Below, piece after piece: positions 17,943-27,018 of a stretch of DNA of 37,716 bases (its first letter is position 1; each line of letters starts with the position of its first letter). Origin of the DNA: JAWKTM01 sp041399085 (lineage in GTDB: Bacteria > Planctomycetota > Planctomycetia > Pirellulales > Pirellulaceae); contig JAWKTM010000071.1 in the NCBI GenBank assembly GCA_041399085.1, positions 1 through 37,716 of the forward strand, given 5' to 3'. Position numbers and translations under genes: made by a program. Below the pieces are notes generated by a model, which saw nothing but the letters and a program-made list of their open reading frames with translations, did not search any database and had not been told where the DNA came from.

Positions 17943-19127
17943 TTATTCGATGCGCTCGAATCGCAGTGGGTTATCTCGCTCGGCCTCGTCGACTCGCACC
18001 GACATACGGCCGCCGATCAAATCTTCCAACACGCGTCCCACCATTTCCCCGCGCCACCCTCGAAGCAAAACCGGCTCGTCCCGCAGATCGGCGCCGACCA
18101 CTTTGAGGCGATAGGCCACGAACTGACGGATGTCGTCGACCGTGCCGACGATCGTCGGGGCGATCTCCGCCTCGCGGCAGACATTGGCCATCGCGGCCGC
18201 CAGAAACTGAGTCAGCACGTTGAACTGCGGCAATTGACGATGCACCGTGCGGCGGGGCAGTTCTTCGTCGGGCAAGTCCAGCGCCGTCTGAATGGCGACG
18301 CCGATGGCTTTTAAGTGATTCTGCAAGCCGCGGTGTTCCAGCCCGCGAATGGCTCGAATCCGCCGTGGATCGGCCGACTGGCGACGCGCGAGTTCCACGA
18401 TCAGGTCGTCCCGCAAGACTCGCCGCGGCGGCAGATTGCGTCGCTTCGCTTCGGAATCGCGCCACCGCCACAGCTCGCGGACCACGGCCAGCGAGCGGGC
18501 GTTCAGTCCCGAGCCGCCGGAGACTCGCCGCCATTGCTCGGTTCGCTCGGAGGTTTCGATCCCGGATTGCCAAATATCCATTTCCTCGTCAAACCAAGCT
18601 CGTCGTCCCAGCGAATCGAGCTTCGCGGCCAACTGGTCTCGCAACGGCTTTAGGTACTCGACGTCGGTCAACGCGTAGTCGAGCTGCTGCTGGGTCAGGG
18701 GCCGCCGCCGCCAATCCGTTCGCGTCTCGCCCTTAGCCAATGTCCGGTCCAGCAGCCGACTAATCAGATTCCCGTAGGACATCGGAAAGTCGCAACCAGC
18801 CATCCCGGCCGCCAACTGCACATCAAACAGCCGGTGAGGCCGGCGGCCGATGGCATTCAGACAGAATCTTAGTTCCTCGCGGCCCGCATGCACGATCGTT
18901 TCGTGTTCGGGCGAAGCGAGCAGATCCCAAAACGGTTGCATCTCGCCGATTGACAACGGATCGAGTATCGCGGACGTATCGGGCGTGGCCACTTGGACCA
19001 AACACAACTCGGGCCGATAGGTATCCTCGGAAACAAACTCGGTATCGAAGGCGATGTATGGCGACTCGGCGATGCGTTGGCAATATTGCCGAAGCCCCTT
19101 TTCGCTCGTAATAAACTCGTAAGACAC
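17943..19127 (-). CDS. rnd: Ribonuclease D (3'-5' exoribonuclease)
   Basis: 394 residues, close to E. coli RNase D. The exonuclease domain holds motif I as FDTEF (D28, E30) and motif III as YALTD (Y151, D155) of the DEDDy class. At the motif II place the sequence is VHAGREELRF, with Glu85 where E. coli has Asp85. An HRDC domain follows at about 210-290 (SLAVVRELWRWRDSEAKRRN). The enzyme trims 3' ends of tRNA precursors, which fits its place 187 bp upstream of a tRNA gene on the same strand. The start is GTG at 19127, preceded by AGAGG at about 8 nt. It lies 168 nt after the phosphatase/EEP gene and could be read from the same transcript. Confidence 0.93.
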   Translation of the reverse strand: MSYEFITSEKGLRQYCQRIAESPYIAFDTEFVSEDTYRPELCLVQVATPDTSAILDPLSIGEMQPFWDLLASPEHETIVHAGREELRFCLNAIGRRPHRLFDVQLAAGMAGCDFPMSYGNLISRLLDRTLAKGETRTDWRRRPLTQQQLDYALTDVEYLKPLRDQLAAKLDSLGRRAWFDEEMDIWQSGIETSERTEQWRRVSGGSGLNARSLAVVRELWRWRDSEAKRRNLPPRRVLRDDLIVELARRQSADPRRIRAIRGLEHRGLQNHLKAIGVAIQTALDLPDEELPRRTVHRQLPQFNVLTQFLAAAMANVCREAEIAPTIVGTVDDIRQFVAYRLKVVGADLRDEPVLLRGWRGEMVGRVLEDLIGGRMSVRVDEAERDNPLRFERIE

Positions 19128-19295
19128 GCAATGACCTCTACGAACGCGGGCCGCAGTCGATCCCGCCCTTCGGACTCCCCAGAACTGAATGCGGCATCCG
19201 ACGCAGGACCGGAAAATCTGACCAGTCGAGCTTGAGTAGAATGGTCGCGTGCCCGCAGCACACTGGCGCCTTCAGCTCGGACTGCGTGGACATGC

Positions 19296-21818
19296 TTACT
19301 TGCCGCGGTCGCTCGGCGCCGACGCCAAATCCGCGAAAGTCGGGTGTGAATCAACGGAAGTGGGACGAACCACTTCGCGTTCCAGCTCGACAATCAGTGG
19401 CAAGTGGTCCGACGCCACGCGCGCCAGTTCTGAACGCGGAACTTCGATCTGACGCACCTGCAACGTCGGCCCCACGAACACATGATCGATGCGGTTGATC
19501 GGCCGACCGCTCAGGAACGTGGCTCGCGGACGATGGCCCACCAGCGACCGCTGCGCGTCTCGCAAACGTTGGGCTAGCAGCGAGTAAGCGCGTGACTTGG
19601 GAATCGCGTTGAAATCGCCACACAAGATCACCGGGTCGTGACAATCCGAATGTCCAATCCAACGTGGCCCAAGTAACTCCTCGGCCTGCACGACCCGCTC
19701 GCGGCTGCCCAGCCCCAGATGTGTGTTCACAACCTGCAGCGGCTGGCCGTCCCATTGAATCTCGACCCAAACCGCCCCCCGCGGTTCAGCCCGCTCACGA
19801 TTAGGTGGGCGGGGCAACGGCCCGCTTTGGATCAGCCGCATCGGAAGCCGACTTAGGATCGCATCCCCATACAACTCTTCCTCAAGCTGCCAAGCCGGAT
19901 GAAAATGAAACTCCATTTCTAACAACCTGGCGATCTCATGAGCCTGATCGATGGTTCCCGATCGTAGTCGCCCCACATCTAGTTCTTGCAAGGCCACCAC
20001 ATCCACATCGGCTTGGCTAATCGCACGCGCGATCCGAGCAGGCGACATGCGTCCATCCATTCCCACACAGGCGTGGACATTGTAAGTCATTACGCGCAGC
20101 CGTCTCGCACCCCGCGCAAAATCAGACACCGGATAGATTCCGGGCAGGTAATCCTTCGGTGTGTCGCGTCCAAGCAAGTGCAAGGCGGCATTGCGCAGGT
20201 CCGCGGCCCTCACATACCCCTTATATCCCTTAGGCAGCGGCGCATCCATCGGCAAGATCGCAAAGGCCCGTGTTTCCTCCGGCCCCGGCCCAGCATGAGC
20301 CCCATTTTCCACCGCGAAACTGACCGGAGGACCTTCCAAGCTCCACCCGACCAGAACCAACGCTCCGGCGTCTGGGTGCCGAACCAGGCGGTCTAAGTCA
20401 ACCGCTACATCACACAAAAAAGGATGCCTGTCCCCCAACACTTGCCCGGGCTGTTCAAGCAAATCAAATTCACCGCTACGAGTGATGGCCATGACACGGT
20501 TGTGGTGCTGTATTAACACCATCGGTATGTGCTGGTCACCAACTAATCGCCGCCCCGTGTCTAACAATTGATCGGCATTCATAGTCTCCGCCGGATACAC
20601 GTGAGCGACGGGCCCCATGGCCGCAACCTCCGTCACCGCAGGCGGCTGAATGTCATCCTGATCTTCGTGGCGTCGAAACAGCCGCGACCACCAACCATGC
20701 CCCAGCCATTTGGCACGTGACGACTGAACGCCACCGGCCCGCGGATCAGTTGCCTCGACGGATCCGCGATCGAACACATCGGCGATCGCCCGCTGAATCG
20801 TCTTGCCCGCGATCGTGGGATAGGGAATCGTATGTTGCTGTCCATGATCCGAGAAAACCCACACGTCATAGTCACGAGCGGCGGAACGCTGCGCTTCATT
20901 CCATAGCCGCCGAACCGCGCTATCGATCCCCTTGAGCGACCAGTGCGCAAAAGCCGATCCGGGGCCACGACGATGAGCCTGTTCGTCGTAACCCAGCAAG
21001 TTCAAATGGACGATTGGTAGCCCCCGTGCGAGATCCATGGAAGCTCCCATCACCGTGAGTTCGCGTAACATAATACTCACAGCGACACGACTGGGGATAA
21101 ACTTCAATTCCTTGCCCAAGTGGAAACCGCTGGATAGCCCTCCGGCGAAATCCCACAGTGCGAGTGCCAGCTCGATGACCGATAGCTCGATTACTCGCAA
21201 TAGCGACGGGCTGTGCCACAATAACACGCTCAACCACCGCGGTAGGTTCGTCGCGCGGGCGACGTTTCCCCAGCCGATCGTGGCGGCGCAAAATCGCGAG
21301 TCGTCAGCGCCGCCCGAGTAGATATTGCAATATGACGCGCCGCCCGTCAGTAAGCCCGTGTTGGAGCTGGCCAGTCGCGACTCGATGCTGGATGCCGAGG
21401 CTTGCTCGAACATTCGCATAATCCGGCGAGATTGATTCTCGCGAAAACTGAAAGCCGGGACAGCGCATCGTTCGCCATAGTGCAACTCGCCTTGAACGCC
21501 GGGGGTGCTGGACGGAAGCCCCGAGTAAAACGTGTGCAGGCGATACTTTTCGCGATCCAACAGTCGTTTCAAATGTGGCAGACGGTTGTCGGCAATCGCA
21601 CGTTCCAATTGGGTGCGAGATAATCCGTCAATCTGAACCAGCAGCACTCCACGCTCATTCTCCGCGCTCGAATACGCGGCAGCCCCAAGAGATACACGCC
21701 CATTCGCTACGACTGAATCGTCGCCGCAACCACCGTAGCCGAGCCGACCACCGCGCGAACATGAATCACACCGCCTTTTGCGTAGGAGATGCGTCGGGCT
21801 CGGTTTCATCCGCCCCAA
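19296..21818 (-). CDS. Two-domain phosphodiesterase: alkaline phosphatase superfamily plus EEP domain
   Basis: 840 residues, intact. Residues about 57-565 form an alkaline phosphatase-superfamily domain of the nucleotide pyrophosphatase/phosphodiesterase kind. Visible metal and catalytic sites are QIDG (D64), SSTPG (T105, likely nucleophile), GYDEQAH (D278, H282), SDHG (D324, H325) and NGAHAG (H508). A moderately hydrophobic stretch (about 195-230) lies inside it. Residues about 574-825 form an endonuclease/exonuclease/phosphatase (EEP) domain with MTYNVH (N580), LQELD (E612), GDFNA, NRIDHVF and the terminal SDHLPL. Both active sites look complete. No signal peptide is evident. The start at 21818 overlaps the 3' end of the glycosyltransferase by about 50 nt; 21809 is an alternative, and the first 50 residues are the least certain. 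The substrate is not known; a phospholipid, sugar phosphate or nucleotide-sugar ester would fit the fold and the neighbours. Confidence 0.85.
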   Translation of the reverse strand: MGRMKPSPTHLLRKRRCDSCSRGGRLGYGGCGDDSVVANGRVSLGAAAYSSAENERGVLLVQIDGLSRTQLERAIADNRLPHLKRLLDREKYRLHTFYSGLPSSTPGVQGELHYGERCAVPAFSFRENQSRRIMRMFEQASASSIESRLASSNTGLLTGGASYCNIYSGGADDSRFCAATIGWGNVARATNLPRWLSVLLWHSPSLLRVIELSVIELALALWDFAGGLSSGFHLGKELKFIPSRVAVSIMLRELTVMGASMDLARGLPIVHLNLLGYDEQAHRRGPGSAFAHWSLKGIDSAVRRLWNEAQRSAARDYDVWVFSDHGQQHTIPYPTIAGKTIQRAIADVFDRGSVEATDPRAGGVQSSRAKWLGHGWWSRLFRRHEDQDDIQPPAVTEVAAMGPVAHVYPAETMNADQLLDTGRRLVGDQHIPMVLIQHHNRVMAITRSGEFDLLEQPGQVLGDRHPFLCDVAVDLDRLVRHPDAGALVLVGWSLEGPPVSFAVENGAHAGPGPEETRAFAILPMDAPLPKGYKGYVRAADLRNAALHLLGRDTPKDYLPGIYPVSDFARGARRLRVMTYNVHACVGMDGRMSPARIARAISQADVDVVALQELDVGRLRSGTIDQAHEIARLLEMEFHFHPAWQLEEELYGDAILSRLPMRLIQSGPLPRPPNRERAEPRGAVWVEIQWDGQPLQVVNTHLGLGSRERVVQAEELLGPRWIGHSDCHDPVILCGDFNAIPKSRAYSLLAQRLRDAQRSLVGHRPRATFLSGRPINRIDHVFVGPTLQVRQIEVPRSELARVASDHLPLIVELEREVVRPTSVDSHPTFADLASAPSDRGK

Positions 21819-23080
21819 ACAGGGCGTCGCTCACGGCATGGGTGAGACCACTCCAAATATTCCACTCTTCCTCAATCACACGGAGCAACGCCGCCCAATT
21901 CGAGTCGTCCAGCGATGATTGCCGTCGCGCGGAAGTTAGGTTCGAGTATACGTCCAGCATCTTTCGGAGCGCAAAGACTCATGGAGAAATCTTGAGCGGT
22001 TGACAAAGCTCCGTCTTCAGAGCTTGCCGACGCGGCTTCATCGCTGTTGACAACAACCAGCATGGCTTCCTGAAACTGTGCTGATCCTCTTCCATGATTA
22101 ACCGTCCGTTTTCGCCATCGCGAACAACCTCCCGCGGCCCGGGAGCATCGATTGCGATCACAGGTACGCCTGCCGTCATCGCCTCGGCCAATACCATTCC
22201 CTGCGTTTCACTCTTCGACGCGAATCCAAACACATCCATTGCATGATAGGCATCGGCCAAAGTCTGCCCGCTTAGATAGCCTTCTGGGTGATGCAGGCGA
22301 TCCAACATGCCTTCGCGGCCAAAAATGGATTTGAACGTCTCCGCGTAGGGGCCCATTCCCTGAAGTAGAAAATGGCTATCTGGGTGCTCGTCCATGAATT
22401 TGACACTTGCCTCGGCCAAAAAGCCCAGGTTCTTTTTCCTCGGCCAAACGGCCCACGTGCCCGATGACGAAGGCACTGGGAGGAATGTTGTATCGACGGC
22501 GAGCGGCCAAACCGTCTCCGACAGCGAATTTAGCGGCGTCGATCCCGGTCGGGATGGGTGAAATCGGAGTCTCCACGCCACGCTCATGAATTAACCGAGC
22601 AATACTTTCGCTCGGCGCGATCACATGATCGCACACATTGGCATATTCCGTCGCCAGTCGCATCACGAATCGCTGCATCGCCGTCGAATCGCCAGGGACA
22701 TAGTGCGTATACTGCTCATACATCGTGTGATGCGTAAATACCAGCGGCAAGTCTCTCAGTGCGGCCACTCGCACTGCCGTGTCACCTAATAGGAATGGAT
22801 GGTGCGAGTGGACAAGGTCGGGTCGAAATGAATCGAGTCTGGATGTCAACAATCCTGGTATTGGCAAACGGACCGAAAAGTCACTGCCGTTGAAATGCTG
22901 AATCGCCGGAACACGAAAGACTTCAACCGGAGAATCTTCCGCTTCACCTTCCGCAAAGGTAGGTGCAATGACAAGCACCCGATGTCCCTCGTTTTCATAC
23001 GCCTCGCTAAACCAAGCCACCGAACGTGCCACGCCCCCTGTATGCGGCAGGTACGTATTAGTCATCATTAAAATATTCAT
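21766..23080 (-). pseudogene. GT4-family glycosyltransferase, frameshifted
   Basis: The ATG at 23080 (GAGG just before it) starts MNILMMTNTYLPHTGGVARS, the N-terminal glycine-rich loop of GT4 enzymes, followed by DLVHSHHPFLLGD and FTHHTMYEQYTHYVPG. The C-terminal half has the nucleotide-sugar site FGFASKSETQGMVLAEAMTAG. The frame changes near 22435 (five T on the plus strand where four would keep frame), near 22065 (one C short) and twice more before the end; the last piece reads MLDVYSNLTSARRQSSLDDS and ends at 21766. The whole would be about 435 residues. The N-terminal half resembles diacylglycerol glucosyltransferases and their relatives, but this does not fix the acceptor. Because the indels sit in homopolymers the gene may be intact in the living organism. 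Confidence 0.8.
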
Positions 23081-23219
23081 TGCCTCAAGCTCCAGCCAGC
23101 CGTAAACTCAGTCTCGGTGTTTTCGCACTCATCTTCTAGCAGTAACCGTGCCAGAGGTCGCAATGTAGTCTCCGTTTGCCGACTTCCGAATTAGAGTCAG
23201 GCTGCCGATTCAGCAAAGA

Positions 23220-25559
23220 TTACGCGGTCGTTTCTACGTTCGTACCGCGAGCGACATTTGCAACACCGTTGGCGCCAGATAGCGTCCGAGGCTGATGATT
23301 GTCCAAGCGAATCTCCACGGACGGAGCCTCGCCGTGCCAATCACCTTGCCAGCGAAATTCCACGCCGTTGCCGCGGTTTTCGACTTCGATTTCAATCGCC
23401 CCAAACCTGGTCATTGTGGGGCCACAGCGCAGCGTATCGCCATCCTGAATCCACGCCTCGGGGATGCCGCCTCCGAGGATCAGCCGATCCGGTTCTTCTT
23501 GTACGAAACAATTTCGCAGCATCACAATCCATTCCGCCGCCGCCCAAATATGTTGCCCATCCCCCATGCAACCTCCGCGCGTAATGGGATGAATCGCTTC
23601 CGGCCACTGACCGGTGGGAGACGCCCAATCGACGACCACTTGCATTAGATCGCGGTACCGTGAATCGCCCGCTCGCAGCAGCACTTGAGCCATGTGCAAC
23701 GTCAAATATGCATTAATTCCCGAATGTATCATGTCCTGAAAGAAACCGCCGTGAACCAGGCAGTGCTGCAACAAATACTCCACCGTGCTGAGCAATCGAG
23801 GCTCGTCGGCGGGCCAGAGTTGTAGTGGATACCCCACGGCCAGTGATCCAATGGCGCCGGCATCCATCCGGCGGTAAGGTGACGCTGGCAAACCTGGGTG
23901 CGACCGTTGAGCTGCGTGAATCTGCAGGCTCCGGTCGATGGCCGCGATCAGCTTCGCGGCGGCTTCTTCGCACGCTTGCGATTCGCTGGGATCATTGGCT
24001 TGACGAAGAAGCGTGGCGGTTGAGAGCAGCCCTGCGACGGACCAAAAATCATCCCAATAGTAATAGTCGTTCGGTCCTAAATGTTCCGCGCTAAAGCCGG
24101 CTGGCATGAGACCGGCATGCGCTTCCTCGATCGAGTCGCTCGTGCGTTTTCCGCGGATCCAGCGAGCGCCTTGGCGAACGGCCTTCAGTAGTTGGGGTGA
24201 TAAGGCTGATCGGGTACACTGCTGCCAACGTTCGATAATCCACAACACTTGGCCATTCGAATCCCACTCGCCCTCCTGCGAATGAAAGTAGCCGCTGGCC
24301 TTCTGACGCAAAGGGAAACGCTCAATAACTCGGGCTGCTCGCTCGCTGGCCCCCATTGTTAGTAGACCATGCACCAGGAAGGCCGCGTCACGGAACCAGA
24401 AACGTTTATAAGTATAGGGCCCCGGATAACAGTCGTCGGGAGAATGTAACAAAAGGGACCGCACGGCCCCTTCATACAGATCATTGATTCGATCATCCGG
24501 TGTAACTATTCGACAAGTATCGGCCAGAGCGGTTTGCCACGTCGTCGCTCGACGATGATGGGCAAAAGCATGATGCTGGGTCGTAGGCTCGGCTCGCGCT
24601 GTTCACCAACGGCACTGCACCACCACGTCCGTATGATTATTGCCTGAGGTGGATAGTCGGGCAGGTCATCCAGGCGATACATGGCGGCCGCCGTCGCTAA
24701 TCCCACTTCGCATTTCACGCTTCGAGGAGCGGTTTGTGTGGGCAGTTGTCGATGCCCAGCCACGCTTAACACGCGTTCGTAAACATCCCCACGTCGATAC
24801 TCGAAAACATCAAACGTTCCGGGCGGCGGTCCAATGATCGGTTGCCGTCTCGTCGACGGTCAGTGTCGTGCGTTCGTCGTCGCGGTCGATTCGGTGGATG
24901 AACGCGACGCCTTCTGGGTTCGTCGGGCGTAGCGAAACGACGAGCCAACCGGGCGACCGCGATTGGCCGTGGATCCGCAGTTGGCAAACGGGTTGGTCAT
25001 CGTCCCACACCATTTCCACGATGGATTCGAGCATCGAATGGTCGTCGGCAACCCGCGTTTCAACATGCAGATTGTGCTCATCGAAACGCAGCCATTGGTC
25101 GCCCTCTTTCCGGCGAGACGGGAGCAGGGGTTCCGCGTCGGTCGGCACGATCCAAGCGTCCAGGGACCAGCCGTCAAAAAGCGGCGTGACGAGGCCTCGC
25201 GGATCGACGATCGGCAACCAATCGCAGTCAGGCTGCCCGACGGCCGTCCAATTGCGGTGAGTCAGATTCACGTGGGTGATCGAGAAGGCCCGCGGCACGA
25301 ACGAGTCGTCCAGCGGATCGAACTGACGCTCGGCCCAGTAAGGCCACACCCAATCCAAGTTGTGCTGAATGGCTCGCGAATTGATGAGCCCGCGGGCATG
25401 AAACACCGCGCCGGCTCGCAACAGTTCGACCGGTTCGGCCACTTCTGACGGTTGGGCAAATTGACGCAACCGAGCCATGAGCGTCAACGGATCGAGGAAT
25501 CCCTGAGATTTGGCGACCCGCGACACCACGTACCGCCACGGCAGCCACTTCATCCACAT
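23220..25559 (-). pseudogene. Glycogen-debranching/glucoamylase-like glycosidase, interrupted
   Basis: Two long pieces in the same order belong together as about 780 residues. The first (25559-24830) is an N-terminal beta-rich domain beginning MWMKWLPWRYVVSR. The second is an alpha/alpha-barrel of the six-hairpin glycosidase kind with YPGPYTYKRFWFRDAAFLVH, EWDSNGQVLWIIERW and WPEAIHPITRGGCMGDGQH; acidic residues in these blocks (RDAA, WPE) are candidates for catalysis. The link is broken by an extra base at 24817-24818 (AA instead of A on the coding strand), another shift near 24645 and a TGA near 24600. AGGAG precedes the start by about 12 nt. It heads a run with the GT4 gene and the phosphatase/EEP gene, suggesting that it trims or releases glucosyl units in the same pathway. 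Substrate specificity cannot be read from sequence alone. Confidence 0.75.
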
Positions 25560-25945
25560 CGCTTTCGGTTCTCCTTCCGTTTCGTCGGTTTCAAGGACAA
25601 GCAGCGGTAACGCCCCCCGTCTGACGAAGCGCGGAACCGCCTCGGGAATCAGCGTCTGCCCCAGATTTCCCCCACGCGTTTCCGTCCGAAACGCCTATCG
25701 ACGCAACTGGAGTGCCGAGCCCCTGTCCAAGCCGCAAAATGGAGGCAACTGTGCGAGAACGCGAAGACCGTTCCGACCGTCGAACTTGTTCTCATCAACC
25801 CGTATAGATGGAAACAGGCCGAAATTCACGCTGTTTGCCCAGGCGGGCGCTTGACGAAATGCCGAAGTCGAAATAGCTTGGCATCTTCTCTGCTAATTGA
25901 GACGCTTCCTTCTATTTCAAAACTTAATAATCAGCCTCTCTCGCG
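25560..25945. other. Divergent intergenic region, glycosidase / LysR
   Basis: The 386 bp between the divergent starts contain no supported gene. They should carry the promoters of both operons. I looked for a LysR-type T-N11-A palindrome and a Pho-box-like repeat and saw neither clearly. Confidence 0.4.
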
Positions 25946-26959
25946 ATGCACGTTAAAGCCCTCAAAGTCTTCTGCGACGTTGTCAGTCGCCGCTCGTTTT
26001 CGCGTGCGGCGGACGAAAACGGCATGACGCAGTCGGGGGCGAGCCAGTTGATACACCACTTGGAGGACGAGTTGGGTGTGAAGCTGATCGACCGCTCGAA
26101 GCGGCCGTTTGTCCTGACACCCGAAGGCGAGGTTTACTACGACGGCTGCCGCAAGCTGGTGCAACGGATGACGACGTTGGAAGAGGAAGTGAAAACCCTG
26201 CATCAGGACGTTTCGGGACGGGTTAATGTGGCGTCGATCTACTCCGTGGGACTCAGCTACATGAACTCGTTCGTCCGCGAGTTCCGGCGCGGTCACCCGC
26301 GTGCCACGGTGCGGATGCAGTACCAGCATCCGAACCGCGTCTACGAGTTGGTGAGAACCGACCAAGCGGACATCGGCTTGGTCAGCTATCCTCGGGCGTC
26401 GCGATCCGTGAAAGTGATCGAGTGGCGGCGGGAACCGATGATGCTGGTTTGCTCGCCCGATCACCCGCTGGCGGTTCGGTCGTCGGTGACGCCCGACGAG
26501 TTGGATGGGCTCGAAATGATCGGTTTCGACGACGACTTGACCATTCGTCAGCAGATCGATCGGGCCCTGTCGGCCCAAGGGATCGAAGTCGAGGTGGTAA
26601 TGGACTTCGACAACATCGAAACCCTCAAGTCGGCGGTGCAAATCAATTCGGGCGTCAGCTTGCTGCCTGTTCCCACGGTTGAACGAGAACTCTCAGCCGG
26701 TACACTGGTCGCCGTGCCTATCTCAGGCATGGAGTTATTCCGCCCCTTGGGCATTATCCTTCGCCGCGGCGCCGAGCTAGGAAAGACAGCTCGTCGTTTT
26801 CTGCAACTTCTGATTCCGCAGTCATCATCTCCTGACGGCGGCGAAGCCAACGATAAACACTCTCACGACACAGCCGACTCGGGCGGTGCGCCGGCCAGTA
26901 CGGCGACGGATGCCGCCGAGAACGCTCGGCGCGATTTAGTGGGCACGACGCGCGATTAA
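25946..26959 (+). CDS. LysR-family transcriptional regulator next to glutamate synthase genes
   Basis: 337 residues. The winged helix-turn-helix is at about 3-62 (ALKVFCDVVSRRSFSRAADE, then SGASQLIHHLEDELGVKLID), followed by a linker helix and a substrate-binding domain (about 92-290) with GRVNVASIYSVGLSYMNSFV and SAVQINSGVSLLPVPTVERE. A 45-residue tail rich in S, D, A and T is outside the family pattern and probably disordered. It lies 59 nt before gltB on the same strand. GltC of Bacillus is also a LysR regulator of glutamate synthase but is divergent from its target, so the arrangement here differs. A role in gltBD control is inferred from position only. Confidence 0.88.
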   Translation: MHVKALKVFCDVVSRRSFSRAADENGMTQSGASQLIHHLEDELGVKLIDRSKRPFVLTPEGEVYYDGCRKLVQRMTTLEEEVKTLHQDVSGRVNVASIYSVGLSYMNSFVREFRRGHPRATVRMQYQHPNRVYELVRTDQADIGLVSYPRASRSVKVIEWRREPMMLVCSPDHPLAVRSSVTPDELDGLEMIGFDDDLTIRQQIDRALSAQGIEVEVVMDFDNIETLKSAVQINSGVSLLPVPTVERELSAGTLVAVPISGMELFRPLGIILRRGAELGKTARRFLQLLIPQSSSPDGGEANDKHSHDTADSGGAPASTATDAAENARRDLVGTTRD

Positions 26960-27018
26960 ACCGCCGTTCGCTCCCGACTCGCCTCGCCCTTTTCTTAGGT
27001 TTTGTTTTGGTGACAGCT

